Assembly: GCA_035510855.1 (NCBI GenBank)
Contig: DATKGG010000080.1
Location: 1 to 17,818 of the forward strand
Direction: 5' to 3'
From: Palsa-459 sp035510855
GTDB taxonomy: Bacteria > Actinomycetota > Acidimicrobiia > Acidimicrobiales > RAAP-2
Length of the DNA: 17,818 nt
In this document: piece by piece, positions 1 to 7,052 of the stretch
Layout of the letters: the number at the start of each line of letters is the position of its first letter
Numbering within the stretch: position 1 is the stretch's first letter
Notes under the pieces: model-generated
Told to the model about the DNA's origin: nothing
Databases searched by the model: none
Seen by the model: only the letters and a program-made list of their open reading frames with translations
Program-made: the position numbers and the translations under genes

Positions 1-2
1 AC

Positions 3-353
3 GCGGTCACCTCGATCATGGACCACGAGCCGCTGGCGACGGACGTCCACGTCGGCCCCTCGGACTACGTCCCGTGGCTGACCGACCGCAAGTGGGCGCA
101 CATCCGGCTGGAGGGCCGGGCGTTCGGCGACGTGCCGCTGACCATCGAGCTCAAGCTCGAGGTGTGGGACTCCCCCAACTCCGCAGGCGTCATCATCGAC
201 GCGGTGCGCTGCGCGAAGGCCGCGCTCGACCGCAAGATCGGCGGGCCGCTCATCGGGCCGTCGGCGTACTTCATGAAGTCACCGCCCGTGCAGTACCACG
301 ACGACGTCGCCCACGAGATGGTCGAGGCGTTCTCCCGCGGCGACGGGGACTGA
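3..353 (+). CDS. ino1: Inositol-3-phosphate synthase, C-terminal fragment (5' end outside window)
   Basis: The reading frame is open to the left edge, so only about the last 116 residues are present; the ATG at 18 is internal. The protein family converts D-glucose 6-phosphate to 1D-myo-inositol 3-phosphate using NAD, the first step of inositol lipid (and, in some actinobacteria, mycothiol) synthesis in the cytoplasm. The recognisable part is the actinobacterial-type C-terminal segment: VWDSPNSAGVIIDAVRCAK, then IGGPLIGPSAYFMKSPP, followed by a short acidic tail ending GDGD. These match the C-terminal end of the mycobacterial-type enzyme. The gene ends with TGA at 351-353, 70 bases before the next start, so it may be co-transcribed with the lyase-family gene that follows. 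Family assignment is by motif recall; the truncation comes from the window edge and is not a mutation. Confidence 0.85.
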   Translation, partial: AVTSIMDHEPLATDVHVGPSDYVPWLTDRKWAHIRLEGRAFGDVPLTIELKLEVWDSPNSAGVIIDAVRCAKAALDRKIGGPLIGPSAYFMKSPPVQYHDDVAHEMVEAFSRGDGD

Positions 354-423
354 GCCACCGCCGCAGAGCGTCGACGACCGGATCTCGCTTGCGAACCCGG
401 CGGGGATCCGCGACGATCCGGTG

Positions 424-1236
424 ATGGACCACACAGCGACACGAGCCCAGTTCCGACGCCTGCACGAGTCCGGCACCTTCACGATGCCCAACCCCCACGA
501 CGTGGGTTCCTGCCGGCTGCTCACCGAGCTCGGGTTCGCCGCGCTCGCGACGACGAGCGGCGGCTTCGCGTACTCGCTCGGGCGCCTCGACATGACCGTC
601 GGGCGCGACGCGCTCGTCGCGCACGTGGCCACCCTGGCCGCCGCCACGCACCTGCCGATCAACGTCGACGCGGAGAACTGCTTCCCCGACGCGCCAGGCG
701 GCATCCGAGCGACCATCGAGCTGCTTGCGGCGGCGGGCGCGTCGGGGTGCTCGATCGAGGACTACAACCCCGCGACCACGTCGATCCTCGATCGCGACGA
801 GGCGGTGCGCAGCGTCGCGGTCGCCGCGGCTGCGGCCAAGGACACCGGTGTCGTGCTCACCGCACGCGCGGAGAACCACCTGCGCGGCGTCGCCGACCTG
901 GACGACACGATCGCGCGACTCTGCGCCTACCGCGACGCGGGTGCGGACGTCCTCTACGCGCCCGTCCTCCCGGACCTCGCCGCGATCGCCCGTGCGGTAG
1001 ACGAGACCGCGATGCCCGTGAACGTGCTGCTGCGCCCGGGCGGCCCGACGGTCGCCGAGCTGGCCGCGCTCGGGGTGCGCCGGCTGTCGGTGGGCGGCAC
1101 CTTGGCGTCGGTCGCCTACGGCGCGCTGTACCGCTCGGCCGCCCGACTGCGCGACGAGGGCGTCCTCGACGTCGGGGCGGGCGGGCTCGCCTACGACGTC
1201 GTCGTGCGCGCCTTCAGTGGCGAGGTCCCGTCGTAG
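424..1236 (+). CDS. Isocitrate lyase/phosphoenolpyruvate mutase superfamily protein
   Basis: A 270-residue (beta/alpha)8-type protein of the ICL/PEPM superfamily, which makes or breaks C-C or P-C bonds next to a 2-oxo acid with Mg2+. The N-terminal signature NPHDVGSCRLLTELGF and ATTSGGFAYSLG (about residues 23-53) is typical. Acidic residues in VDAEN (81-85) and SIEDY (110-114) are the expected metal-binding positions. The catalytic KKCGH/KRCGH loop of true isocitrate and methylisocitrate lyases is not seen, so the substrate is unknown and neither enzyme name should be used. At 270 residues it matches the short unassigned branch of the family. The start is ATG at 424; the GTG immediately before it (421) would add one residue. 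No strong ribosome binding site is visible. It lies 70 bases after ino1 and just before the DUF3052-like gene on the same strand. Confidence 0.82.
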   Translation: MDHTATRAQFRRLHESGTFTMPNPHDVGSCRLLTELGFAALATTSGGFAYSLGRLDMTVGRDALVAHVATLAAATHLPINVDAENCFPDAPGGIRATIELLAAAGASGCSIEDYNPATTSILDRDEAVRSVAVAAAAAKDTGVVLTARAENHLRGVADLDDTIARLCAYRDAGADVLYAPVLPDLAAIARAVDETAMPVNVLLRPGGPTVAELAALGVRRLSVGGTLASVAYGALYRSAARLRDEGVLDVGAGGLAYDVVVRAFSGEVPS

Positions 1237-1301
1237 CGACAGGGCCGCACCCGCCCGCTGCGACGTGGCGCAAGATCGGCGTCCACGACGCAGACGTCGT
1301 C

Positions 1302-1652
1302 GTGCTCCTGCGTGCACCGGCGACCTGGGGCCGTGACGGACTCGCGGGATCTGTCCATGTCTCGAAGCGATGGGGCTCGACGCCTGCTGACGTCGTCGTC
1401 GCGTTCTGTCGGGCCATGTCGCAGCTCGAGCGCGAGGCGCCGACGCTTGGCGACGCGATCACGCCGGACGGCATGGTCTGGGTCGCGTGGCCGCGCAAGG
1501 CCGCGGGCCACGCGAGCGACCTCTCCGACACGGCCGTGCGCTCAGCGATGCTTCCCTTCGGCCTCGTCGACGTGAAGGTGGCGATGCTCGACGAGGACTG
1601 GTCCGGGCTCAAGTTCGTGTGGCGCGTCGAGCGCCGCGGTGCGCTTCGGTAG
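1302..1652 (+). CDS. DUF3052-like protein (start uncertain, homology reaches upstream)
   Basis: A small cytoplasmic protein of unknown function. The C-terminal half carries the family pattern: DGMVWVAWPRKAAG, then DLSDTAVRS, then GLVDVKVAMLDEDWSGLKFV near the end. The first canonical start in this part of the frame is GTG at 1302, giving 116 residues. However, the translated sequence just before it (TWRKIGVHDADVVV, from about 1263) resembles the usual family N-terminus (KLGIKPG-type), so the real protein probably begins further upstream. No ATG, GTG or TTG is found in frame between the stop of the previous gene (1236) and 1302. The frame stays open back to about 747, but that stretch is the shifted frame of the lyase gene. 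The stop (1650-1652) is 3 bases from the stop of the opposing permease gene, so the two transcripts converge without an obvious terminator. Confidence 0.62.
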   Translation: MLLRAPATWGRDGLAGSVHVSKRWGSTPADVVVAFCRAMSQLEREAPTLGDAITPDGMVWVAWPRKAAGHASDLSDTAVRSAMLPFGLVDVKVAMLDEDWSGLKFVWRVERRGALR

Positions 1653-1655
1653 GGC

Positions 1656-4211
1656 TTACTCGATCGGCTGGTGCGCGATGCCGGTCGGCTCGCGGCCCGC
1701 GAAGCACATGCCCCCGAGGGCCGCGAGCAGCGGGAGCCCGAGCAGCATCATGCCGAGCGGGCGCAGCGGGACGTTCTGGGTCAGCTCGGAGAAGTTGTCC
1801 GCGCTGTCGTTCGAGAGGAAGGCGGCGACCAAGAGGTAGGCCGTGACGATGCCGAGGGCGGCCCCGACAAAGCCGAGTGAGCCGGCGGTCACCGCGGTGA
1901 GCGTTCGGCGCGTGCGCCGGCTGGCGCCCGCCGCTGCGAGCACGCGCAGCTCCGAGGCGGTCTCAGAGCGGATGAGCCCCACCGTCATCGCGAGCACCCC
2001 GAGGGCGAGCAGGAGGCCGGCACCGATCGCCCAGGCCAGCACCTCGTCGAGCGACGCGAACGAGTTGGCCGTCTCGACGCTCGTGCCGTTGGTCGCGGCC
2101 AGCGTCCGCGCCGTCTGCTCCTGCAGGGTCGTGAGGTTGTGCGGCGTGGTGAGCAGGTACTGCTGCAGCTGCAGCGTCTTGGAGAGGTGCAGCAGCTGGA
2201 CGGCGTGCATCGTGAGCAACGTGTTCGGTGCCGACGTGCCCACCGGCAGCTGGGCGACGTACTGGACCGACGGGCTCAGCACGCAGTAGCCGGGCGGGCA
2301 CGGGCCGACTGGCCCGTTGAAGAAGCTGGGGTTGGACCACGCCTGGCCGTAGACCAGGGCCATGCTGCCAGTGGCACCCGGGAGCTGTGCGCGAGCGGTG
2401 ATCACGAGCGCGTTCGGGTCGATCGACGATGGTGCGATGCCGTAGTGCGCGAGTAGCGCGGGGGTCGCCACGAACACCTGGCCGTTGAACTGTCGTCCCG
2501 ACGTGGTGCGCTGGAGGCCCCCGTTGGCCGTGTACAAGGGGAGCGCGTCGCTCGCGCCGGTCTCGGTGGCCACCCTCTTCGAGAACGCCGTGAACTGCGC
2601 AGGGGTCATGGTCGACGGGCCCATGACGATCTGCTTGCAGCCGCTCGTCGGCGTGCACTGCGTCACGATCGACTTGCCGCCGCCGAAGCCGTTCCCAGGC
2701 GGATAGACCATGATGACGTTGCTCGCCAGGTTCGGCCCGACCCAGTCGAACGGGTCCGAGTAGCGCGCGGTCGCCGCGATGACGACGACGCCGGTCACGA
2801 GCAGCGCGAGGCAGATCGCACCGAGTGCGGCCCCTGAGCGTGAGCGGTAGCGCGCGAGGTCTCGCAGCGCGACCTTGGCGGCGACCGGTGCCCGGCCCGC
2901 GAGGCGGCCGAGCTGGGCGACGATCCACTGGGAGACCGAGAACAGCCCAACACTCGCGAGCACGATCCCGAGGAGCACGGACAGCACGCCGCCACCCTTG
3001 CCGCTGCCACCACCGTGGCCCGCCGAGCTGCCGGCGAACACGAGCAGGACGCCCCCGGCGAGGATCGCCACGCCTCGGGCGGCGTTGCGGCGTGACGCGG
3101 TTGGCTCGGTGGGCCGGCCGGACAGCGCCGCGACGACGGGGAGCTTCGAGGTGGCCCGCGCCGGCCGAAGCGCTGCCAGGGTGGTCGTCACCGGTGCGAG
3201 CACCAGGGCGACGACGACGAGCCACCAGGGGATGGCGGCGGGATCGACAACGTGGCCGACGTTCGCCTGCTGGTGCGGTGCGTAGAGCCACCACCCCGCG
3301 AGACCGACGACGCCTCCGAGCGCCATCGAGGCGACGCCGACGACGAGGCCGTTCACGAGCAGGGCGAGCCGAACCAGGGACTCGTCGGCGCCGAGCGCCC
3401 CGAGCATGCCGATGGCGCGCGTGCGTCGGCGTGCGAGCACCGTGAACCCGGCGACCGCGATCAGCCCGATGAAGAGCATGCCGAACGTCGCCGCGACGAG
3501 GAGCAGCACCTCGCCGATGTCAAACGTGCTCACCGGCAAAGTGGAGATGGAGCTGATCAGCGTGTTGTAGATGGCCTTCGGCGGCGAGAAGCTCGCGAGC
3601 TGGTCGGGGGTCGCGTCGAAGAGCGCCGTGACGGTGGCGGGGTGCGCGATGGCGCCGGGGGCCGCGAGCGCGAACGTCGCGTTCAGGTCGGTCGGCGTGC
3701 GGACCTCGCCCACGACGTGCCACGTGGTGCCGGCCGCGACCCAGGTCCCACCAACGTGCGTGCCGTAGAGCTCGGCGAGCTCGCTCGTGAGGTCCACCTC
3801 GCCAGGCCCTGCCGGATAGCGCCCCGAGGCAAGCTGCACGAGCGGCGCCACATAGGGCCCGTGCGGGTCCAGGGACTCGAGCAGCGCTCCCGACACCGTC
3901 CCGGTGGCGACGGGCACGGCGTCGATCACGCCTACCGGCCCGAAGTGCGAGCGCAGCACGCTGAGCTCCTGGGCGAGGTGCGGATCCTGGCCGGACAGCG
4001 TGGCGAGCTGGTTTGCAGTCCCGTAGCCCGCGTTCTGGGGGACCTGGCTCCCCGAGATGATCCCGGCACCGAGGATGGTCGTCGCGACGGCGGCCGCGAC
4101 GAGCAGCGAGATGAGGACCTGCTGTCGCCACTCGCGGCGGAACATCCGCAGCGACCAGCGCAGCACGGCCTCGCGCGCTGGCATGCCGCCGCGCGACACG
4201 CGCGAGCTCAT
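1656..4211 (-). CDS. ABC transporter permease with two FtsX-type domains (MacB/LolCE-like)
   Basis: An 851-residue inner-membrane protein, long for the family because it carries two FtsX-type modules. The order seen is: a first membrane helix about 31-54; an extracytoplasmic domain 55-230; helices about 235-260, 281-309 and 328-348 with the FtsX motif RRRTRAIGMLGALGA between the first two; two more helices about 380-396 and 409-433 joined by a glycine-rich loop; another at 459-481; a second large extracytoplasmic domain to about 725; and three C-terminal helices with a second FtsX motif (ELRVLAAAGASRRTRR). With the ATPase encoded upstream it should form a MacB-type mechanotransmitting or exporting complex; the substrate is unknown. 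Its ATG overlaps the ATPase stop by 4 bases (ATGA, 4208-4211), implying coupled translation. Control by the PadR gene at the head of the operon is likely. Confidence 0.86.
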   Translation of the reverse strand: MSSRVSRGGMPAREAVLRWSLRMFRREWRQQVLISLLVAAAVATTILGAGIISGSQVPQNAGYGTANQLATLSGQDPHLAQELSVLRSHFGPVGVIDAVPVATGTVSGALLESLDPHGPYVAPLVQLASGRYPAGPGEVDLTSELAELYGTHVGGTWVAAGTTWHVVGEVRTPTDLNATFALAAPGAIAHPATVTALFDATPDQLASFSPPKAIYNTLISSISTLPVSTFDIGEVLLLVAATFGMLFIGLIAVAGFTVLARRRTRAIGMLGALGADESLVRLALLVNGLVVGVASMALGGVVGLAGWWLYAPHQQANVGHVVDPAAIPWWLVVVALVLAPVTTTLAALRPARATSKLPVVAALSGRPTEPTASRRNAARGVAILAGGVLLVFAGSSAGHGGGSGKGGGVLSVLLGIVLASVGLFSVSQWIVAQLGRLAGRAPVAAKVALRDLARYRSRSGAALGAICLALLVTGVVVIAATARYSDPFDWVGPNLASNVIMVYPPGNGFGGGKSIVTQCTPTSGCKQIVMGPSTMTPAQFTAFSKRVATETGASDALPLYTANGGLQRTTSGRQFNGQVFVATPALLAHYGIAPSSIDPNALVITARAQLPGATGSMALVYGQAWSNPSFFNGPVGPCPPGYCVLSPSVQYVAQLPVGTSAPNTLLTMHAVQLLHLSKTLQLQQYLLTTPHNLTTLQEQTARTLAATNGTSVETANSFASLDEVLAWAIGAGLLLALGVLAMTVGLIRSETASELRVLAAAGASRRTRRTLTAVTAGSLGFVGAALGIVTAYLLVAAFLSNDSADNFSELTQNVPLRPLGMMLLGLPLLAALGGMCFAGREPTGIAHQPIE

Positions 4212-4930
4212 TGGGCCTGGTGGGCGACGAACGCCTCGGGCGAGGACGGAGGGTGGGTCTCGTCCATGATCTTGCCGTCACGGATGAAGACCACGCGATC
4301 GGCCCACGAGGCCAGCTTCGCGTCGTGGGTCACGACGACGGCGGCCACGCCCTGCTTGCAGGCGTCGTGGATCGCGCGCATCACGGACTCGGCGTTCACC
4401 GAGTCCAGTGCGCCCGACGGCTCGTCGGCCAGGATCAGCTGCCGCTCCCCCACGGTCGCCCGCGCAATGGCAACACGCTGCCGCTCGCCACCGGAGAGCT
4501 CGTCGGGGAACTTGTCAGCCTTGTCGAGGACCGAGAAGTTGTCGAGCGCCGCCTGGGCCTTGGCGCGCGCGGACTTGGAGGACAGGCCGTCGAGCTCGAG
4601 CGGCAGCGACACGTTCTCGAGCGCGCTGAGCCCGGCAAGCAGGTTGTAGTCCTGGAACACGTAGCCGATCGAACGGCGCCGCAGCTGCGACTTGTGCCCC
4701 CGCGACATCTTGGACGTGGGCTCGCCGGCCACAAAGACCTCCCCGCTCGTCGGGTCCTCGAGGCCCCCTGCGATGGTGAGCAACGTCGTCTTGCCCGAGC
4801 CAGAGGGGCCCATGACGGCGACGAGCTCGCCGGCCGCGACCGACAGGCTGACGTCGCGGAGCGCGTGGACGGCGGTCGGACCGTCGCCGAACGTCTTGAA
4901 GACGTCGTGCAACTCGAGCGCGGCGGTCAT
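4208..4930 (-). CDS. ABC transporter ATP-binding protein (MacB/LolD subfamily)
   Basis: A 240-residue single nucleotide-binding domain that powers the permease encoded next. All catalytic elements are present: Walker A GPSGSGKTT (41-49), Q-loop FQDYN (92-96), signature LSGGERQRVAIA (145-156), Walker B LILADEPSGALD (165-176) and the switch histidine in VVTHDAK (199-205). The SGALD ending of Walker B and the N-terminal pattern LHDVFKTFG are typical of the MacB/LolD/FtsE group. The start is ATG at 4930: it overlaps the padR stop (ATGA, 4927-4930), and an upstream extension of the frame lies inside padR in a non-coding phase. Together the overlaps show a padR-ATPase-permease operon. Confidence 0.93.
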   Translation of the reverse strand: MTAALELHDVFKTFGDGPTAVHALRDVSLSVAAGELVAVMGPSGSGKTTLLTIAGGLEDPTSGEVFVAGEPTSKMSRGHKSQLRRRSIGYVFQDYNLLAGLSALENVSLPLELDGLSSKSARAKAQAALDNFSVLDKADKFPDELSGGERQRVAIARATVGERQLILADEPSGALDSVNAESVMRAIHDACKQGVAAVVVTHDAKLASWADRVVFIRDGKIMDETHPPSSPEAFVAHQAQ

Positions 4931-5523
4931 CGCCGCACCGCCGTCCTGCGAGGGAGCGGGTAGGGCAGGGCCCGCGGCGAGTCCGAGGGGCGCGCGTCGG
5001 CCTCGGGGTCGAAGCGAGCGATGCGGCCGTCTGCGGCGTCCAGCCACCGGATGACGGCGTCGAGGCGGAAGAGCTCCGCGTCCACGACGAGGGCGAAGTG
5101 CAGCTCGTCGCCGCCGCGGTGTGACTTGAGCCGTGTCCACTCCTGCATGAGCTCGACCATGTAGCGCCGGTGATCCTGGATGACTTCACGGACCTCAACG
5201 CCGCGCACCGACATCGCGATGAGCACCTTCATGACGATCTCGTCCCGGGGCGGGGCAGAAAGGTCCGGCGGGGTGCGCAGCCAGGTCTCGAGCTCGAGCT
5301 CCCCCGACTCAGTGATGCGGTAATCCTTCTGCGCGCCGGCCTCCTCACCCTCGCCGTCAGAGGCGACCAGGCCGTCGCGCTCGAGGCGCTGCAGCGTGGT
5401 GTACACCTGCCCGACGTTGAGGGGCCAGACGTCGCCGGTCTTGGCCTCGAACTCGTTGCGCAGCTGCAGGCCGTACTTCGGGCCCTCGCTCAGCAGCGCG
5501 AGCAGCGCGTGGCGGACGCTCAT
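4927..5523 (-). CDS. PadR family transcriptional regulator
   Basis: A 198-residue DNA-binding protein. Residues 1 to about 85 form the PadR winged helix-turn-helix: MSVRHALLALLSEGPKYGLQL opens the domain, VGQVYTTLQRLERDGLV is the recognition-helix region, and the wing follows (KDYRITESG). Residues about 95-170 are helical and match the Vir_act_alpha_C dimerisation domain. The last 25 residues are proline- and arginine-rich. It is first in an operon with an ABC ATPase and an FtsX-type permease, a common arrangement in which PadR represses the transporter and itself until a ligand binds. A palindrome overlaps the predicted transcription start 11-25 bases before its ATG, which supports autorepression. 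No clear ribosome binding site is seen. The ligand cannot be inferred. Confidence 0.9.
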   Translation of the reverse strand: MSVRHALLALLSEGPKYGLQLRNEFEAKTGDVWPLNVGQVYTTLQRLERDGLVASDGEGEEAGAQKDYRITESGELELETWLRTPPDLSAPPRDEIVMKVLIAMSVRGVEVREVIQDHRRYMVELMQEWTRLKSHRGGDELHFALVVDAELFRLDAVIRWLDAADGRIARFDPEADARPSDSPRALPYPLPRRTAVRR

Positions 5524-5533
5524 CGAGCAGTCT

Positions 5534-5561
5534 TGAGTATCATACTCAGTATCCTACCGAG
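5534..5561. promoter_or_regulatory. Probable PadR operator: two overlapping palindromes
   Basis: The first element (5534-5548) is a perfect inverted repeat, TGAGTAT-C-ATACTCA, with 7-base arms around one central base. The second (5545-5561) is CTCAGTA-TCC-TACCGAG, with one mismatch between arms, and shares four bases with the first. Both are AT-rich in a GC-rich genome. They cover the -10 element and the predicted transcription start of padR, the place expected for a repressor site. Binding by the adjacent PadR protein is inferred from position and from the general habit of the family. Confidence 0.6.
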
Positions 5562-5578
5562 AATTGTCGCCATGTCAA
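5551..5578 (-). promoter_or_regulatory. Promoter of the padR-ABC operon
   Basis: Read on the minus strand, a perfect -35 hexamer TTGACA (5573-5578) is followed after 16 bases by TAGGAT (5551-5556), a 4-of-6 match to the -10 consensus. The predicted start of transcription is near 5544, giving a leader of about 20 bases before the padR ATG. This is the only strong housekeeping-type promoter I see in the window. Confidence 0.6.
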
Positions 5579-5593
5579 GGGGCGTTGACACGC

Positions 5594-5626
5594 CACCGCT
5601 GGTTACCGATTCACCGCTGGTTACCG
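5594..5626. repeat. Two direct copies of a 15-base unit
   Basis: The unit CACCGCTGGTTACCG occurs at 5594-5608 and again at 5612-5626, a period of 18 bases, between the stop of pcnA (5640) and the padR promoter. Each copy contains the palindrome GGTTACC with one mismatch. A short hairpin GGCG-TTGACA-CGCC (5581-5594) adjoins it, its loop containing a second TTGACA-like sequence. The repeat could be a further regulatory site upstream of the padR promoter or part of the pcnA 3' end. Confidence 0.5.
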
Positions 5627-5639
5627 CTCAGACCGGCGG

Positions 5640-7052
5640 TCAGGCGCCCTCTTGGCGCGCCGACCACCACTCGTCGAGGCGTCGTGCTGCCTCGTCGGCG
5701 CCGACGAGCCCCTCGTCCAGGCGGAGGTCCAGCAGGAACTCGAGCGCCTCGCCGACCGCACGGCCCGGAGCGATCCCGAGCCGTGCCATCACCGCCTCGC
5801 CGTCCAGCTCGGGCCGCATCGCGTCGAGCTCCTCGCGGGCCGACAGGTCGGCGATCCTCGCTTCGAGCTCGTCCATGCGCGCCCCCAGCTCGGTGGCGCG
5901 CTTGGCGTTGCGCGTCGTGCAGTCGCAGCGGGTGAGCTCATTCAGCCGGGCCAGGTGCTCGCCCGCGTCGCGGACGTAGCGGCGCACGGCGCGGTCGGTC
6001 CAGCCCATCTTGTAGGTGTGGAAGCGCAGATGCAGCTCGACGAGGCGCGAGACCGTGCCGACGTCGTCGGTCGGGTAGCGCAGCTCGTTCATCCGGACCA
6101 TCGTCATGCGCGCGCCGACGACCTCGTGGTGGTGGAAGTTCACGCCGTCGGGCCCGAAGGCGCGCGTCTTGGGCTTGCCGACGTCGTGGAAGAGCGCCGA
6201 GAGGCGCAGGAGACGGTCCGCCGAGGTCTTGTCGACCACGGCCAGGGTGTGTGCGAGCACGTCTTTGTGCCGGTGGATCGGGTCCTGCTCCAAGGCCAAG
6301 GCGTCGAGCTCGGGGAGGAACTGGCTCGAGAGCCCGGTGCGCACCACAAACCACAGGGCGACCGAGGGCACCTCGACCATGAGCATCTTGTCGAGTTCGT
6401 CGCGGATCCGCTCGGACGAGACGATCTGGAGCCGCGGCGCGAGCTCGCGCGCGGCCTGCACCAGCGACTCGTCGGCGACCAGGTCGAAGCGGGCGATGAA
6501 CCGGGCCGCACGCAGCATCCTGAGGGGGTCGTCCCCGAAGGAGACCTCCGGGTCGAGGGGGGTCGCGAGCCGGCGCTGGGCGAGGTCGACCGCACCCCCG
6601 AAGGGGTCGACGAGCCGCAGGCTCTCGAGGTCGAGGGCCATGGCGTTGATCGTGAAGTCCCGGCGCGACAGGTCGACCTCGACGTCGTCGCCATAGGTGA
6701 CGGTGGGCTTCCTCGAGTCCGAGCGGTAGACCTCGGCGCGGTGGGTCGTGATCTCGAATGCCCGCCCGTTGACCCGTGCCCCGATCGTGCCGAACGACCT
6801 GCCCTGCTCCCAGATTTGTTCAGCGACCCCTCGAAGGAGCGCGAGGATCTCCTCGGGACGCGCGTCGGTCGTGAGGTCGAGGTCGATCCCGTCGAGGTCG
6901 ACGTCGCCGACCAGCGCGTCGCGCACCGAGCCCCCAACCAAGTAGAGGCGGCGATCTGCCCCGGCGAACGCGGCGGCGATCGGCTCGGCCGCGGCGAGCA
7001 GCGACTGCAGCCGCGGCGGAACACTCGACGCGGGGTAGCGGGTCACTTTCAC
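5640..7052 (-). CDS. pcnA: CCA tRNA nucleotidyltransferase (poly(A) polymerase family)
   Basis: This enzyme adds or repairs the 3'-CCA end of tRNA in the cytoplasm. The 470-residue protein has a class II nucleotidyltransferase head: LVGGSVRDAL (38-47), the carboxylates of GIDLDLTT (55-62), RRDFTINAMAL (130-140) and DPLRMLRAARFIARF (175-189). An HD domain follows with LFHDVGKPKTR (287-297) and HHHEVVGA (307-314). This head-plus-HD layout and length are usual for actinobacteria. Two GTG starts are possible, 7052 and 7046; the first overlaps the tnpB stop by 4 bases (GTGA). No ATG fits. Its position, pointing away from the DUF6049-murJ genes, is conserved in actinobacteria. Unusually, no intergenic promoter space remains upstream because tnpB abuts it, so expression may depend on transcription through tnpB or a promoter inside it. 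Confidence 0.93.
   Translation of the reverse strand: MKVTRYPASSVPPRLQSLLAAAEPIAAAFAGADRRLYLVGGSVRDALVGDVDLDGIDLDLTTDARPEEILALLRGVAEQIWEQGRSFGTIGARVNGRAFEITTHRAEVYRSDSRKPTVTYGDDVEVDLSRRDFTINAMALDLESLRLVDPFGGAVDLAQRRLATPLDPEVSFGDDPLRMLRAARFIARFDLVADESLVQAARELAPRLQIVSSERIRDELDKMLMVEVPSVALWFVVRTGLSSQFLPELDALALEQDPIHRHKDVLAHTLAVVDKTSADRLLRLSALFHDVGKPKTRAFGPDGVNFHHHEVVGARMTMVRMNELRYPTDDVGTVSRLVELHLRFHTYKMGWTDRAVRRYVRDAGEHLARLNELTRCDCTTRNAKRATELGARMDELEARIADLSAREELDAMRPELDGEAVMARLGIAPGRAVGEALEFLLDLRLDEGLVGADEAARRLDEWWSARQEGA

Noticed and set aside
424..1236. Naming the lyase-family gene as isocitrate or methylisocitrate lyase
   Set aside because: The catalytic KKCGH/KRCGH loop is not present, so only the superfamily can be supported.
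271..1317. Long minus-strand open frame (about 348 codons) opposite the lyase gene
   Set aside because: Arg/Gly/Glu-rich composition with no domain; it is the antisense shadow of GC-biased codons in the real plus-strand gene.
3252..4649. Plus-strand open frame of 465 codons across the permease and ATPase genes
   Set aside because: Low-complexity Arg/Glu/His-rich translation opposite two clear ABC transporter genes; antisense shadow.
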